Notes: a model not told the origin generated them from the sequence alone. A stretch of DNA of 64,000 nucleotides from Alicyclobacillus sp. SP_1 (GCF_024706985.1 NZ_JAMCCX010000009.1:29084-93083); one strand, 5' to 3'. Counted from the stretch's first letter, positions 36,564 to 44,816 are shown. Numbers and translations: made by a program.

Positions 36564-37664
36564 GTGCAGCATCGAGTCGAGCGTGGCGAAGGTCTGTGCG
36601 TCTTTTGCACTCAGTTGAGCACAAACGACGAGATGATTGTGGCCCATACCAATGAAGCGGAATACCGTTCTTTTGTGGCGAACCGCAAAAATGAGGCACT
36701 GCAGTCGCGGATGATTGTCATGCCCGTTCCCTACAACCTGCGGGTGGACGAAGAAGTCAAAATATACGAGAAATTGGTCAAAGCGAGCGATTTAAGTCAC
36801 GTCCACATCGCTCCACACGCGCTCAAAACGGCCTCCATCTTTTCAATTTTGACGCGCTTGAAAGAATCTAAAAAGCAAGGCGTTGACTTGCTCAAGAAAC
36901 TCTACTTGTACAACGGACAGACCGTCGAAGGTCTGAAAGACACAGACGTCAAAGAGCTGCGTGCAGAATATCCCGATGAAGGAATGTCCGGTTTAGATCC
37001 GCGCTATATCATCAACCGCATTTCGACTGCGCTGATTCGCCGCGACACGCAGTGCATCAATGCGCTAGACGTCCTTCGGGCCATCAAAGATGGACTCGAC
37101 CAACATGCGTCCATCTCCAAAGACGACAAAGAGCGGCTCCTGAATTACATTTCGATGGCGCGCAAAGAGTACGACGAAATGTCCAAGACGGAAATTCAGA
37201 AAGCATTCGTCTACTCATTCGAAGAGTCTGCCAAGACGCTGCTCGATAACTACTTAGACAACGTCGAAGCCTATTGCAACTGGCAAAAGATTAAAGATCC
37301 TTTGACCGGGGAAGAGGTCGATCCCGATGAGCGCCTGATGCGCTCCATCGAGGAGCAAATTGGCATCTCTGACAACGCGAAGCGGGCGTTTCGCGAGGAG
37401 ATTCTCATTCGCATCTCGACCTACTCTCGGCGCGGCAAGAAGTTTGAATATCACTCGCATGAGCGTCTGCGCGAAGCGATTGAGAAGAAACTGTTCAACG
37501 ACTTGAAAGACGTAGTGAAAATCACGACGTCGACGAAAACACCGGATGAGCAGCAATTGAAGAAAGTCAACGAGGTCATCGCGCGGCTCGTCGATGAACA
37601 CGGCTATTGTTCCGTCTGCGCCAACGAATTGCTTCGGTATACCGGAAGTCTGTTGAATCGCTGA
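36564..37664 (+). CDS. prkA: PrkA, C-terminal fragment (gene interrupted by integrated element)
   Basis: From codon GCC 36642 on, the frame is PrkA residues 293-632 (HTNEAEYRSFVANRKNEALQSRMIVMPVPYNL, DPRYIINRIS, EEQIGISDNAKRAFREEILIRIS, TSTKTPDEQQLKKVNEVIARL). The first ~26 residues come from the element. GTG 36564 with GAGAGG 10 nt upstream could start a separate C-terminal protein in unexcised cells, so a split PrkA might exist; the frame is open further to TTG 36546. After excision this part fuses in frame to the N-terminal fragment. yhbH and spoVR follow. Confidence 0.9.
   Translation: MQHRVERGEGLCVFCTQLSTNDEMIVAHTNEAEYRSFVANRKNEALQSRMIVMPVPYNLRVDEEVKIYEKLVKASDLSHVHIAPHALKTASIFSILTRLKESKKQGVDLLKKLYLYNGQTVEGLKDTDVKELRAEYPDEGMSGLDPRYIINRISTALIRRDTQCINALDVLRAIKDGLDQHASISKDDKERLLNYISMARKEYDEMSKTEIQKAFVYSFEESAKTLLDNYLDNVEAYCNWQKIKDPLTGEEVDPDERLMRSIEEQIGISDNAKRAFREEILIRISTYSRRGKKFEYHSHERLREAIEKKLFNDLKDVVKITTSTKTPDEQQLKKVNEVIARLVDEHGYCSVCANELLRYTGSLLNR
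36603..36643. other. attR: right junction of the prkA element
   Basis: Element arm TTTTGCACTCA (36603-36613), inner CACAA (36620-36624), and the 18-bp repeat CGACGAGATGATTGTGGC (36626-36643), then host prkA. In the excised circle this joins the left end to give an attP with inverted arms centred on 36630/36631. Confidence 0.88.
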
Positions 37665-37714
37665 CTGTTAGGTTTGCATCAAATGGGCGGAAACGATGAA
37701 AGGACGTCTTGCAC

Positions 37715-38875
37715 ATGACAACCAACACAGAATTCAGCTTATCGCGAGAAGATTGGTCGCTGCATCGCAAAGGGCACCAGGACCAGGAGCGTCATCAAGA
37801 AAAGGTGAAGCAAGCCATCAAAGACAATTTGGCCGACATTATCAGCGATGAGGGTATCATCCTGCGCGACGGCCAACAGATTGTCAAAGTGCCCATTCGG
37901 TCTCTGGACGAATACCGAATCCGCTACAATTTCAACAAAAATAAGCAGGCTGGGTCCGGCAACGGAGACTCCCAGGTGGGAGATGTGGTCGCCTCCGGCA
38001 AGCCCGCGGATGCTTCAGGCAAAGGTGGGCAAGGCGCGGGCGACGGACAGGGCGTAGATTATTATGAAGCTGGCGTGTCTCTCGAAGAGATTGAAGAGAT
38101 GCTGTTTGCAGAGCTGGCGCTGCCCAACCTCGCGCGAAAGAGCGCGGAACAGGTGACGGCCGAAGATGTCGAGTTTCGAGACGTCCGTAAAATTGGACTT
38201 TCCGGAAACATTGACAAGCGCCGTACGCTACTCGAAGCCATTCGCAGAAGTTCGCGCAGTGGAGACGAGGGAGTGAGCATTCGCAAGGACGATCTGCGCT
38301 ACAAAACTTGGGAAGAGCGCGACTTGCCAGATTCAAACGCAGTCGTTTTCGCGCTCATGGATACGAGTGGAAGCATGGGACTCTTCGAGAAGTACGCGGC
38401 GCGCACCTTTTTCTTCTGGATGGTGCGGTTTTTGCGAACGAAGTACGAGACCGTGCAAATTCGCTACATCGCTCATCATACGGAGGCGAAAGAGGTTTCG
38501 GAAGAACACTTTTTTACGAAGGGAGAGAGCGGGGGGACGATTTGTTCATCCGCCTATGAGTTGGCGCTTCAGCTGGCGGAGGCAGAATATCCAGCAGACC
38601 ATTACAACTTGTACCCTGTGCATTTTTCTGACGGCGACAATCTTACGTCCGACAATGACAAATGCATCCAATTGGTGCGCGAGTTGTGCAACCGGTCACA
38701 GATGTTTGCCTATGCAGAGGTGAATCAATATCAGCGGAATTCTACGCTCATGTCCGCTTACAGCAAGTTGCGCCACCCAACCTTCCGAACTGCGATGATT
38801 CGGGAAAAAGCAGACGTCTACAAAGCACTGCGCACTTTCTTCTCGCCTGCGCCAGGGGAGGGGAAACTCGCATGA
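37715..38875 (+). CDS. yhbH: Sporulation protein YhbH (DUF444, VWA-like)
   Basis: A 386-aa soluble protein. The N-terminal half includes LSREDWSLHRKGHQDQERHQEKV, a Gly-rich linker and DLRYKTWEERDLPDSNAVVFALMDTSGSMG; DTSGS is a von Willebrand-type metal site. This is the partner conserved next to prkA and spoVR (yeaG-yeaH-ycgB in enterobacteria) and SigE-controlled in B. subtilis. ATG 37715 with AAAGGA upstream; it overlaps spoVR by 4 bp. The prkA element separates it from sequence upstream of prkA, where the operon promoter should be. Confidence 0.93.
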   Translation: MTTNTEFSLSREDWSLHRKGHQDQERHQEKVKQAIKDNLADIISDEGIILRDGQQIVKVPIRSLDEYRIRYNFNKNKQAGSGNGDSQVGDVVASGKPADASGKGGQGAGDGQGVDYYEAGVSLEEIEEMLFAELALPNLARKSAEQVTAEDVEFRDVRKIGLSGNIDKRRTLLEAIRRSSRSGDEGVSIRKDDLRYKTWEERDLPDSNAVVFALMDTSGSMGLFEKYAARTFFFWMVRFLRTKYETVQIRYIAHHTEAKEVSEEHFFTKGESGGTICSSAYELALQLAEAEYPADHYNLYPVHFSDGDNLTSDNDKCIQLVRELCNRSQMFAYAEVNQYQRNSTLMSAYSKLRHPTFRTAMIREKADVYKALRTFFSPAPGEGKLA

Positions 38876-40323
38876 ATGTGGCAGAAATGGCGGAGTTGGA
38901 TGACAGCATTGCGACGATGATGGACATTGCCAGGCAGAACGGTCTGGACTTTTATCCAATGCGCTTCGAAGTCTGTCCGGCCGACATTCTCTACACATTT
39001 GGGGCATACGGCATGCCCACGCGGTTCCACCACTGGAGCTTCGGTAAAGTCTTTCATCGCATGCGATTGGAATACGATTTCGGACTCAGTCGCATCTACG
39101 AGTTGGTCATCAACTCCGACCCATGCTATGCATTTTTGCTCGACGGCAACACGTTGCTCCAAAACAAGACCGTGTGCGCACACGTACTCGCCCACTGTGA
39201 CTTCTTCAAGAACAACGCCACCTTTCGCAACACGTCTCGCGATATGGTCGAGCGCATGGCGAGTTCGGCGGACCGCATACGGCAATACGAACTGCAGTAT
39301 GGCCGAGACGCGGTCGAAGCGTTCTTAGATGCTGGTTTGGCGTGCCAAGAGCATATCGATCCGTCGACCTACGGCCGCATGCAGCGGCGTCGATGGTGGG
39401 AAGGAAGGTATCAGGAGCAGCGCGGTATGGCCCATGACGACTCGCTGCGCCAGCGTCCAAAGCGCAGCCCATACGATGACCTCTGGGAGTTGGATGATAG
39501 CGGCAACGCATCTCGAAACGAAGCAACGGATGTTGGCAGGCCGCGCTTTGCGTTGCCGCAGAAGGATATCTTGCTGTTCCTAATTGAACACAGTCCGGCC
39601 CTCAAATCTTGGGAACGAGACATTCTCTCTATTCTGCGCGAAGAAATGCTCTATTTTTGGCCGCAGTTGGAGACGAAAATCATGAACGAAGGCTGGGCGA
39701 CGTATTGGCACTTACGCATCATGCGCGAGCTCGACCTTACCCCAGAGGACGCTATCGAATTTGCCAAAATGCATTCGGGAGTGGTGCTGCCGTCGCGCAC
39801 GAGCATCAACCCGTATCATTTGGGTCTGGCCATCTGGGAGAGCATTGAAAAGCGATGGGATGCACCTGCGAAGGAGGGGGAGCGCCGAATTCCTCTCGAA
39901 GGTGGTGGCGGTCGAGCAAAAATGTTTGAGGTCCGTGAGATGGAGAACGACATCTCTTTTTTGAGGAACTACTTGACCAAGGAGCTCGTGGAGGAACTGG
40001 ACTTGTATCTCTATCAGAAAGTGGGCGCGGATTGGAAAGTTGTTGAGACGGACTGGGAGAAAGTGCGAGACAGTATCTGTGCCTCGCGCGTCAATGGGGG
40101 CATCCCCGTGTTGTATGTAGAAGATGCGGACCTCAATCAAAATGGGGAGTTACTGTTGCAACATGCCTATGAGGGAGTGGAGTTAGACCTCCGTCATTTG
40201 GAGAAGACGTTACCTCATGTACATCGTCTATGGGGGAGAACCTGTCATTTGAAAACGGTCGTCGAGGGCCGAGAAGTGCTCTTTTCTTGCGATGGGAAGC
40301 GAGTGCAGCGCAAATTTATGTAA
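38872..40323 (+). CDS. spoVR: Stage V sporulation protein R
   Basis: A 483-aa protein involved in spore cortex formation. YPMRFEVCPADILYTFGAYGMPTRFHHWSFGK, DPCYAFLLDGN, HVLAHCDFFKNN, KIMNEGWATYWHLRIM and INPYHLGLAIWESIEKRWD are SpoVR/YcgB signatures, including conserved His and Glu residues. ATG overlaps the yhbH stop (ATGA) after GGGGAGGGG. Last gene of the prkA-yhbH-spoVR group. Confidence 0.95.
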   Translation: MNVAEMAELDDSIATMMDIARQNGLDFYPMRFEVCPADILYTFGAYGMPTRFHHWSFGKVFHRMRLEYDFGLSRIYELVINSDPCYAFLLDGNTLLQNKTVCAHVLAHCDFFKNNATFRNTSRDMVERMASSADRIRQYELQYGRDAVEAFLDAGLACQEHIDPSTYGRMQRRRWWEGRYQEQRGMAHDDSLRQRPKRSPYDDLWELDDSGNASRNEATDVGRPRFALPQKDILLFLIEHSPALKSWERDILSILREEMLYFWPQLETKIMNEGWATYWHLRIMRELDLTPEDAIEFAKMHSGVVLPSRTSINPYHLGLAIWESIEKRWDAPAKEGERRIPLEGGGGRAKMFEVREMENDISFLRNYLTKELVEELDLYLYQKVGADWKVVETDWEKVRDSICASRVNGGIPVLYVEDADLNQNGELLLQHAYEGVELDLRHLEKTLPHVHRLWGRTCHLKTVVEGREVLFSCDGKRVQRKFM

Positions 40324-40381
40324 GACAGTCTGCGGTCAGTATCCGACTGGCAGAGGTACGTAGGTGCCCTCCGAGTATAGA

Positions 40382-40419
40382 GTCCCAAGCCTGGCGCCGA
40401 AAGACGCTGGGCCTGGGAC
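40382..40419. terminator. Hairpin between spoVR and convergent sedolisin gene
   Basis: GTCCCA-AGCC... pairs with ...GGCC-TGGGAC around a GAAAG loop, with internal mismatches. It lies between convergent genes; no strong T-run. Confidence 0.45.
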
Positions 40420-40480
40420 GGATAGAGTGAACATTAAAATGTGTTATGCACACAAAGTCCGGTAGTGTGACGGTTGTGGA

Positions 40481-42619
40481 TTATTGGCCAGCCGTTCCAA
40501 ACGCTCCGGGCATTCCCGGCATGCTTGGTAGAGACGGCAGGCTTGGCAACGATGGAAGCGGAGGAAGCTTCGGCAGAGTCGGCATGGGCGGCAAACTTGG
40601 CGGCGTTGGCAGGGGTGGCAAGGTGGGCAGCCCTGGGAAACGCATGGCCTCTTCGCTTTGGAAGTCAGACTCCAACTTTGCGAAGTTCGGCACGCCAAGA
40701 CCGGTCGCCGGATTGTACAGAGTGCCCGGTGTACCCGAGTAGAACAGGTTGGTGTTGCTCGGGCCCGGAGTGTCCAGCGGCTTGAATGGTGAATTTCCGG
40801 ATGTGGCGAATTTGTAAATCTGCGGATTCCAAAATCCAACGTCCGAATGTGTCTCGTCATTGATGAGCGCGGTCATGGCCGCCAATTGGGGACCGATGAA
40901 GCTTGTGCCGCCATAGCCAATTTGCCAGCCACCATCGACTCCAGGGTGACCACCCTCGCTCAAGTAAACCATGTAGCCAGTCTCTGGATCAGCATTCATG
41001 GCCAAGTCCGGCAGATTGCGACCGGAGGCGGTGCCGTGCACAATGACGGGGGTCTTGCGCAGTGCTGGCGGTGTGGAAGACAGGGAATTGTATGGCTTGA
41101 ACAGTTTGACTCCAGTGTACTCATTGACGCCGGGTACATTTTTCTGGTACCAAGGGGTCTTATATACTGTGCTGTAGCCTCCGTTGCCTCCAACAAAATA
41201 CTCCGAGAAGGGAAGGCCGAGCGCTTGAAAAACAGGGTACAGATAATTCCAGCCCCAAGCGCGTTGGTGCTTTACGTCGATCGACAGTGTTGGAGAGATC
41301 GTTGCCGACCAAGGCAGAGTCGTACCGCCGGCGGCAGTGGCGTAGGGACTGTCAGACGGGGCACCTGCCGTCAGATTGTACGTTGGGATGTCTAGTGGAT
41401 TGGCGTCTTCATAGGCACCGTTGTCGCCTGTAGCGATAAACAAGGATTGACCTTGAGCGGCCGCTTCCATGAAGAGTTGATTGAACGTGTTCAAATAGTA
41501 CGGGGTTTCCTCACCCTGTTGAATGGCATAGTTGAGAATGGTTTCATTCTCTCCCCAACTGCAGGAGATTTGCTTTGCAACATCCTGTGTGATGGCTTTG
41601 CTGAAGGCATCGTAGAAGCCCGGATCGGTCTGGCTTCCCACGTAGACGCGAATATTGGCATCCGGTGCCAGTGCTCCCGACTGCTCGACGTCGATGCTCG
41701 TTTCGGTGTGTCCGCTGTAGTTGGCGAAACCGCCGTCCACGTTGTACTTGGTGATGCGGTTTGGCTTGACTTTGAATCCAAGCGCGTTCCAGAAGTGATA
41801 CGCATCGGAACGGTTGAAGTTGGCGAGGGTGACAATGCCAATCGTCTGACCTTGGCCGGTGGCACCAGCATTGTACAGCGGCTGTACGTTGTATTTGCGG
41901 ATGACTTCACGTGGGGTGTAGAAGCCAGGTTGGCCGCGCTCTGCAGGAACGCTCGCTTTGACAATCCCTTTGTCTTCGGGAATCTGTTTCACGTTGGTGA
42001 CGTCATTGCTGTACGTTGTCAGGCCGAGGACGCAAAGAATGAAATTGGCGAATGCCGGAGGCAGCTTTGGAGCGGTCGGTGCCGCGATGAACGGTTTGCC
42101 TTTGTACGAAGCACTTTGCAGCTCTACGTTGAATGCTTGATTCAACTGATTGACGGTTCCGGTGGCCTGAATCCGCAAGTCGTTCTTGGCGATGCTCGTT
42201 TTGATTCCGTAGCCGTTAAAGAATTGAGCAATATACTGCACGAACGGTTTCGGTGGTGCGAAAAATTGGCTGAATTGCGAAACGCTCAAATACTGGTGGA
42301 AAAATGGACTATGCGGCGAGTACAAACCTTTGATGTATTGCTTGAGAAACGATTCGTTCTGAACTTTCAAAATGATATCCACGGTCATGACGGTGTTGCC
42401 TGGTGCGTTGCCGAAGTAGTTGGCTTCTTTGAGAATCGTCGGACTGGCAGCTTGTGGGACAGGGACCGGTGGCGCAGTGGCGGTCGATGTCGCGAGCGTC
42501 GAGGTAGAAGGTGCGCTGACGGGTGTCGTGGCTGCCAATGCCATGGTTGGCGGCATGGCGGCCATGACGAGAGCGGCGCTTGCACCAAATGCCACTTTTT
42601 GAATTCTCTTTCGCTTCAT
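40481..42619 (-). CDS. Secreted S53 serine-carboxyl peptidase with proline-rich tail
   Basis: A 712-aa sedolisin-family preproprotein. Signal peptide (1 to ~30, ALA-A), prodomain (~60-235), catalytic domain with E306 and D310 (TETSID), D399 (ATGDNGAYED) and S573 (YGGTSFIGP). The calcium-site region near the C terminus (NLFYSGTPGTLYNPATGLGVPN) is variant. The last ~50 residues are a Pro-Leu-rich repeat (LPPLPSLPSLPS and similar) ending in PGMPGAFGTAGQ. ATG 42619 has GGGGAGG 7 nt before it. An extracellular acid protease, second of its family here. Confidence 0.9.
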   Translation of the reverse strand: MKRKRIQKVAFGASAALVMAAMPPTMALAATTPVSAPSTSTLATSTATAPPVPVPQAASPTILKEANYFGNAPGNTVMTVDIILKVQNESFLKQYIKGLYSPHSPFFHQYLSVSQFSQFFAPPKPFVQYIAQFFNGYGIKTSIAKNDLRIQATGTVNQLNQAFNVELQSASYKGKPFIAAPTAPKLPPAFANFILCVLGLTTYSNDVTNVKQIPEDKGIVKASVPAERGQPGFYTPREVIRKYNVQPLYNAGATGQGQTIGIVTLANFNRSDAYHFWNALGFKVKPNRITKYNVDGGFANYSGHTETSIDVEQSGALAPDANIRVYVGSQTDPGFYDAFSKAITQDVAKQISCSWGENETILNYAIQQGEETPYYLNTFNQLFMEAAAQGQSLFIATGDNGAYEDANPLDIPTYNLTAGAPSDSPYATAAGGTTLPWSATISPTLSIDVKHQRAWGWNYLYPVFQALGLPFSEYFVGGNGGYSTVYKTPWYQKNVPGVNEYTGVKLFKPYNSLSSTPPALRKTPVIVHGTASGRNLPDLAMNADPETGYMVYLSEGGHPGVDGGWQIGYGGTSFIGPQLAAMTALINDETHSDVGFWNPQIYKFATSGNSPFKPLDTPGPSNTNLFYSGTPGTLYNPATGLGVPNFAKLESDFQSEEAMRFPGLPTLPPLPTPPSLPPMPTLPKLPPLPSLPSLPSLPSMPGMPGAFGTAGQ
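40500..40660 (-). repeat. Pro-Leu/Pro-Met coding repeat at the sedolisin C terminus
   Basis: About fifteen three-residue units of the form (L/M)-P-x in a row, encoded by degenerate 9-bp units. It could form a polyproline-II-like stalk or wall-interaction tail; function unknown. Confidence 0.7.
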
Positions 42620-42991
42620 GAAACAGCCTCCCCATTGATTTTCTGCGGGCTTTACATGAGACTGCACCGCATTTTTCTTCCATCCAAGTTCACCTTGGTG
42701 TTACGAGAAACGTCAGCAATGGAAAATGTGGTTGAATAATCAACTACTCTATCAAATTAAATCGAAATAGAGATAAAAGTCAATATCGGTAGAATCGAGG
42801 GATTGCGAAAATATGCAGACCGTGAAGACGCTGTCTTTTCCAGGTGATGGTCTGTTTCTGCCTCAGTTCGGTGGGTCGATCCCGCTGCTCAGTCGACATC
42901 CTTTCCCGCCTCAGGTAAACTGACCAGTGCATGGATGCCGTTCTCAGACGACAGGCGGCATCGCTTTCATCAGAGGAGGTCATCTCGCCAT
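42620..42991. other. Divergent intergenic region, 372 bp, AT-rich with two inverted repeats
   Basis: Between the sedolisin (-) and uspA (+) genes. It holds GTTGA-ATAA-TCAAC (42731-42744) and CTCTAT...ATAGAG (42747-42772), both upstream of the sedolisin start, where they could be regulator sites. A minus-strand TTGACT (near 42785) is a candidate -35 box, but no strong -10 follows. No gene or RNA is recognised. Confidence 0.45.
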
Positions 42992-43423
42992 ATGAAAAAA
43001 ATAGTCTATGCTACGGACGGATCGGACTCAGCTAAAAAAGCTCAGGCGCTCATTGCTGGCATGATGCAGGCGTGGCCGGAGCTGAAGATGCTCATCCTCC
43101 ACGTCATTCCAGAAATCATTCCGAGTGACGTGGTACCTTACCAGAGGATGTACCGGCAGGAGGTTGGGCGTGAGAATGCATTGGCCGACCGCATTGAAAA
43201 CGAGGCGCGTACTGAATTGTTTCCCGAGTTTGACGCGCGCATCGAATTTCGGGCTGAATTCGGACAACCGGCCAATCGCATTTGTGAGGTAGCAGAGGAA
43301 GAAGGCGCCGACTTGATTGTCGTCGGCAGCCATGGGCGCGGCGCCATCGACCGACTGCTTCTGGGCGGCGTGAGTTACGGCGTGGTGCATCGCTCGAAAA
43401 TTCCTGTACTCGTTGTGAAATAG
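42992..43423 (+). CDS. Universal stress protein (UspA family)
   Basis: A 143-aa small cytosolic protein. MKKIVYATDGSDSAKKA at the N terminus, and the ATP-binding-type motif VVGSHGRGAIDRLLLGGVSYGVVHRSKIPVLVV at the C terminus. ATG 42992 after AGAGGAGGT (11-nt spacing). Monocistronic. The role in stress is a family inference. Confidence 0.9.
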   Translation: MKKIVYATDGSDSAKKAQALIAGMMQAWPELKMLILHVIPEIIPSDVVPYQRMYRQEVGRENALADRIENEARTELFPEFDARIEFRAEFGQPANRICEVAEEEGADLIVVGSHGRGAIDRLLLGGVSYGVVHRSKIPVLVVK

Positions 43424-43457
43424 GTTTCAAAATAGGCTTCGCGGAGGCACTTTGCGG

Positions 43458-43485
43458 TTGACATCTGTGCTTGACGTGTTAAGCT
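43458..43485 (+). promoter_or_regulatory. Promoter of the SAM riboswitch transcript
   Basis: A perfect TTGACA (43458-43463), a 16-bp spacer, and TAAGCT (43480-43485) preceded by TGT (extended -10). It is about 30 bp upstream of the riboswitch. Confidence 0.55.
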
Positions 43486-43512
43486 AGTGCATAACTTCAT
43501 AGCGTTACCACG

Positions 43513-43686
43513 TTCTTATCAAGAGAGGCTGAGGGACTGACCCAACGACGCCTCGGCAACCGGCCAACTTTCCGGCACGGTGCCAATTTCAGAGGAGCTA
43601 CCGACTCGGTGTGCTCCGAAGATGAGAAGACGGTGGCATCGGATGCGATGTAAACCCTTCTCTCTTCGTGATTGAAGGGTTTTTGC
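43513..43686 (+). ncRNA. SAM-I (S-box) riboswitch with terminator
   Basis: The leader contains the conserved S-box blocks in order: TCTTATCAAGAGAGGCTGAG, GGACTGACCCAACGACGCC, CGGCAACC, the CACGGTGCCAATT segment, and GATGAGAAG. Behind it is a terminator AAACCCTTC/GAAGGGTTT (43652-43660, 43674-43682) followed by TTTT. With S-adenosylmethionine bound, transcription should stop before the flavin monooxygenase gene, so that gene is expected to be on only when SAM/methionine is low. Confidence 0.93.
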
Positions 43687-43750
43687 TTGTGCGGATAAAC
43701 CATCTGCAGATAGAACGGTCTACCTGCAGAACGTTGAGGAGTGGTGAAGC

Positions 43751-44800
43751 ATGCGATTCGGTTTCTTTATGCCGATATTTGGCGGTTGGCTGCGCAACGT
43801 CGAGGAAGAAGGCATGCCCGCCACTTTCGACTACGTGAAAGAAGTGGCGCAAACTGCTGAACACTTAGGCTATGATGTGACCTTGTTATCGGAGCACTAT
43901 TTGAACGACATTAAAGGGCCAGAAGCGGATGCGCTCGAGGCCTGGACGACGGCTGCCGCACTATGTGCCGTCACCAATAGACTGGAAATTATGGCAGCCC
44001 TGCGGCCTGTATTTCACAATCCAGCAGTGACGGCGAAAATGGCCGCCAATTTGGACCATATCAGTGGTGGGCGCTTTACGATGAACATCGTTTCGGCATG
44101 CCGGGCCGAGGAGGAGCGCCAATATCACGGCATGCTTGCGGGAAATGAGCAGCGGTACGCGTTGTCTCAAGAATTTGTGGATGTCATGAAGGGGCTCTGG
44201 CTGGCAGATAGTTTCACCTACGAGGGCGCTTTCTACCACATTCAGAACGCCAAACTAGCGCCCAAGCCCAAACGCACGGGCACGATGCTTTATGCAGGTG
44301 CCGAGAGTGAGCGCGGCAAACGCTTTGTTGCCGAGTCGTGTGACGCTTATCTGATGCACGGCAAAACTGCCGCAGAAGCTGCTGAAAGCATCGCGCAGAT
44401 GAAACAGCGGCGCCAAGAGACGGGACTGGCGCCGCTCGGTAGTTTTGGCATGGCGGCGTACGTCATCGTCCGCGATACGAGAGAAGAGGCAGAGTGGGAG
44501 CGAGATCGGATTATGCGAGTCAAGCCCTCCAGTCGCCCCATGGGTGGCACGAAGGGAACTCAACCGTCACGGTTGGAAGAGAAGCTTTTGCTCGAAGACG
44601 ACACGGTCTCAGAGGGTGGATTGCGGCCTCATTTAGTCGGTACACCAGAAGATGTTGCAGAGGGAATTCTCGAATTCGAGACGGCGGGGGTGGATTTGAT
44701 ACTTTTGCAGTGCTCGCCACAGTTGGAGGAGTTGGAGCGTTTCTCGCGCCAAGTCATGCCGCTTGTTGCCGCAGGTAAGCGAAGCGCCGTCGCTTTGTAG
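43751..44800 (+). CDS. LLM-class flavin-dependent monooxygenase (SfnG/SsuD-like), SAM-riboswitch controlled
   Basis: A 349-aa bacterial-luciferase-like enzyme. MRFGFFMPIFGGWLRNV, LLSEHYLNDIKGPEADALEAWTTAAALCAVT, LRPVFHNPAVTAKMAANLDHISGGRFTMNIVSACRAEEERQYHG and the later RHRS-like loop replaced by KPSSRPMGGTKG fit the alkanesulfonate / dimethylsulfone monooxygenase branch, which uses FMNH2 and O2 to cleave C-S bonds. The SAM riboswitch upstream supports a sulfur-scavenging role feeding methionine/cysteine supply. No partner flavin reductase is adjacent. ATG after TTGAGGAGTGG. Confidence 0.87.
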   Translation: MRFGFFMPIFGGWLRNVEEEGMPATFDYVKEVAQTAEHLGYDVTLLSEHYLNDIKGPEADALEAWTTAAALCAVTNRLEIMAALRPVFHNPAVTAKMAANLDHISGGRFTMNIVSACRAEEERQYHGMLAGNEQRYALSQEFVDVMKGLWLADSFTYEGAFYHIQNAKLAPKPKRTGTMLYAGAESERGKRFVAESCDAYLMHGKTAAEAAESIAQMKQRRQETGLAPLGSFGMAAYVIVRDTREEAEWERDRIMRVKPSSRPMGGTKGTQPSRLEEKLLLEDDTVSEGGLRPHLVGTPEDVAEGILEFETAGVDLILLQCSPQLEELERFSRQVMPLVAAGKRSAVAL

Positions 44801-44816
44801 GAATTGCCAAGAGGGT

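Larger units (their letters stand above)
32678..36625. mobile_element. prkA-intervening element, 3,948 bp, large-serine-recombinase type
   Basis: Integrated inside codon 293 of prkA. The boundaries are the exact 18-bp direct repeats 32678-32695 and 36626-36643; flanking bases differ on both sides. Removing one repeat plus the interior joins GTG-GC to C-CAT and gives ...DEMIV-A-HTNE..., a continuous 632-codon prkA (B. subtilis PrkA has 631 residues). Contents: a large serine recombinase at the left edge (-), an M29 aminopeptidase (-), a Dabb protein (+), and a 63-aa ORF (+) at the right edge. No replication, capsid or conjugation gene is present. The layout equals a minimal skin-like intervening element; programmed excision in sporulation is inferred. 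Confidence 0.9.

Noticed and set aside
38662..38872. A longer spoVR start upstream at 38662
   Set aside because: It would lie wholly within yhbH. ATG 38872 overlaps the yhbH stop, follows GGGGAGGGG and gives the usual SpoVR N terminus.
40500..40660. The 9-bp periodic repeat as a CRISPR or minisatellite
   Set aside because: It is an in-frame Pro-Leu coding repeat with degenerate codons; there are no spacers or conserved direct repeats.
40446..41395. Long plus-strand frames opposite the second sedolisin gene
   Set aside because: They are antisense shadows of a gene with a full catalytic set; Gly-rich text there mirrors the Pro-rich coding repeat.
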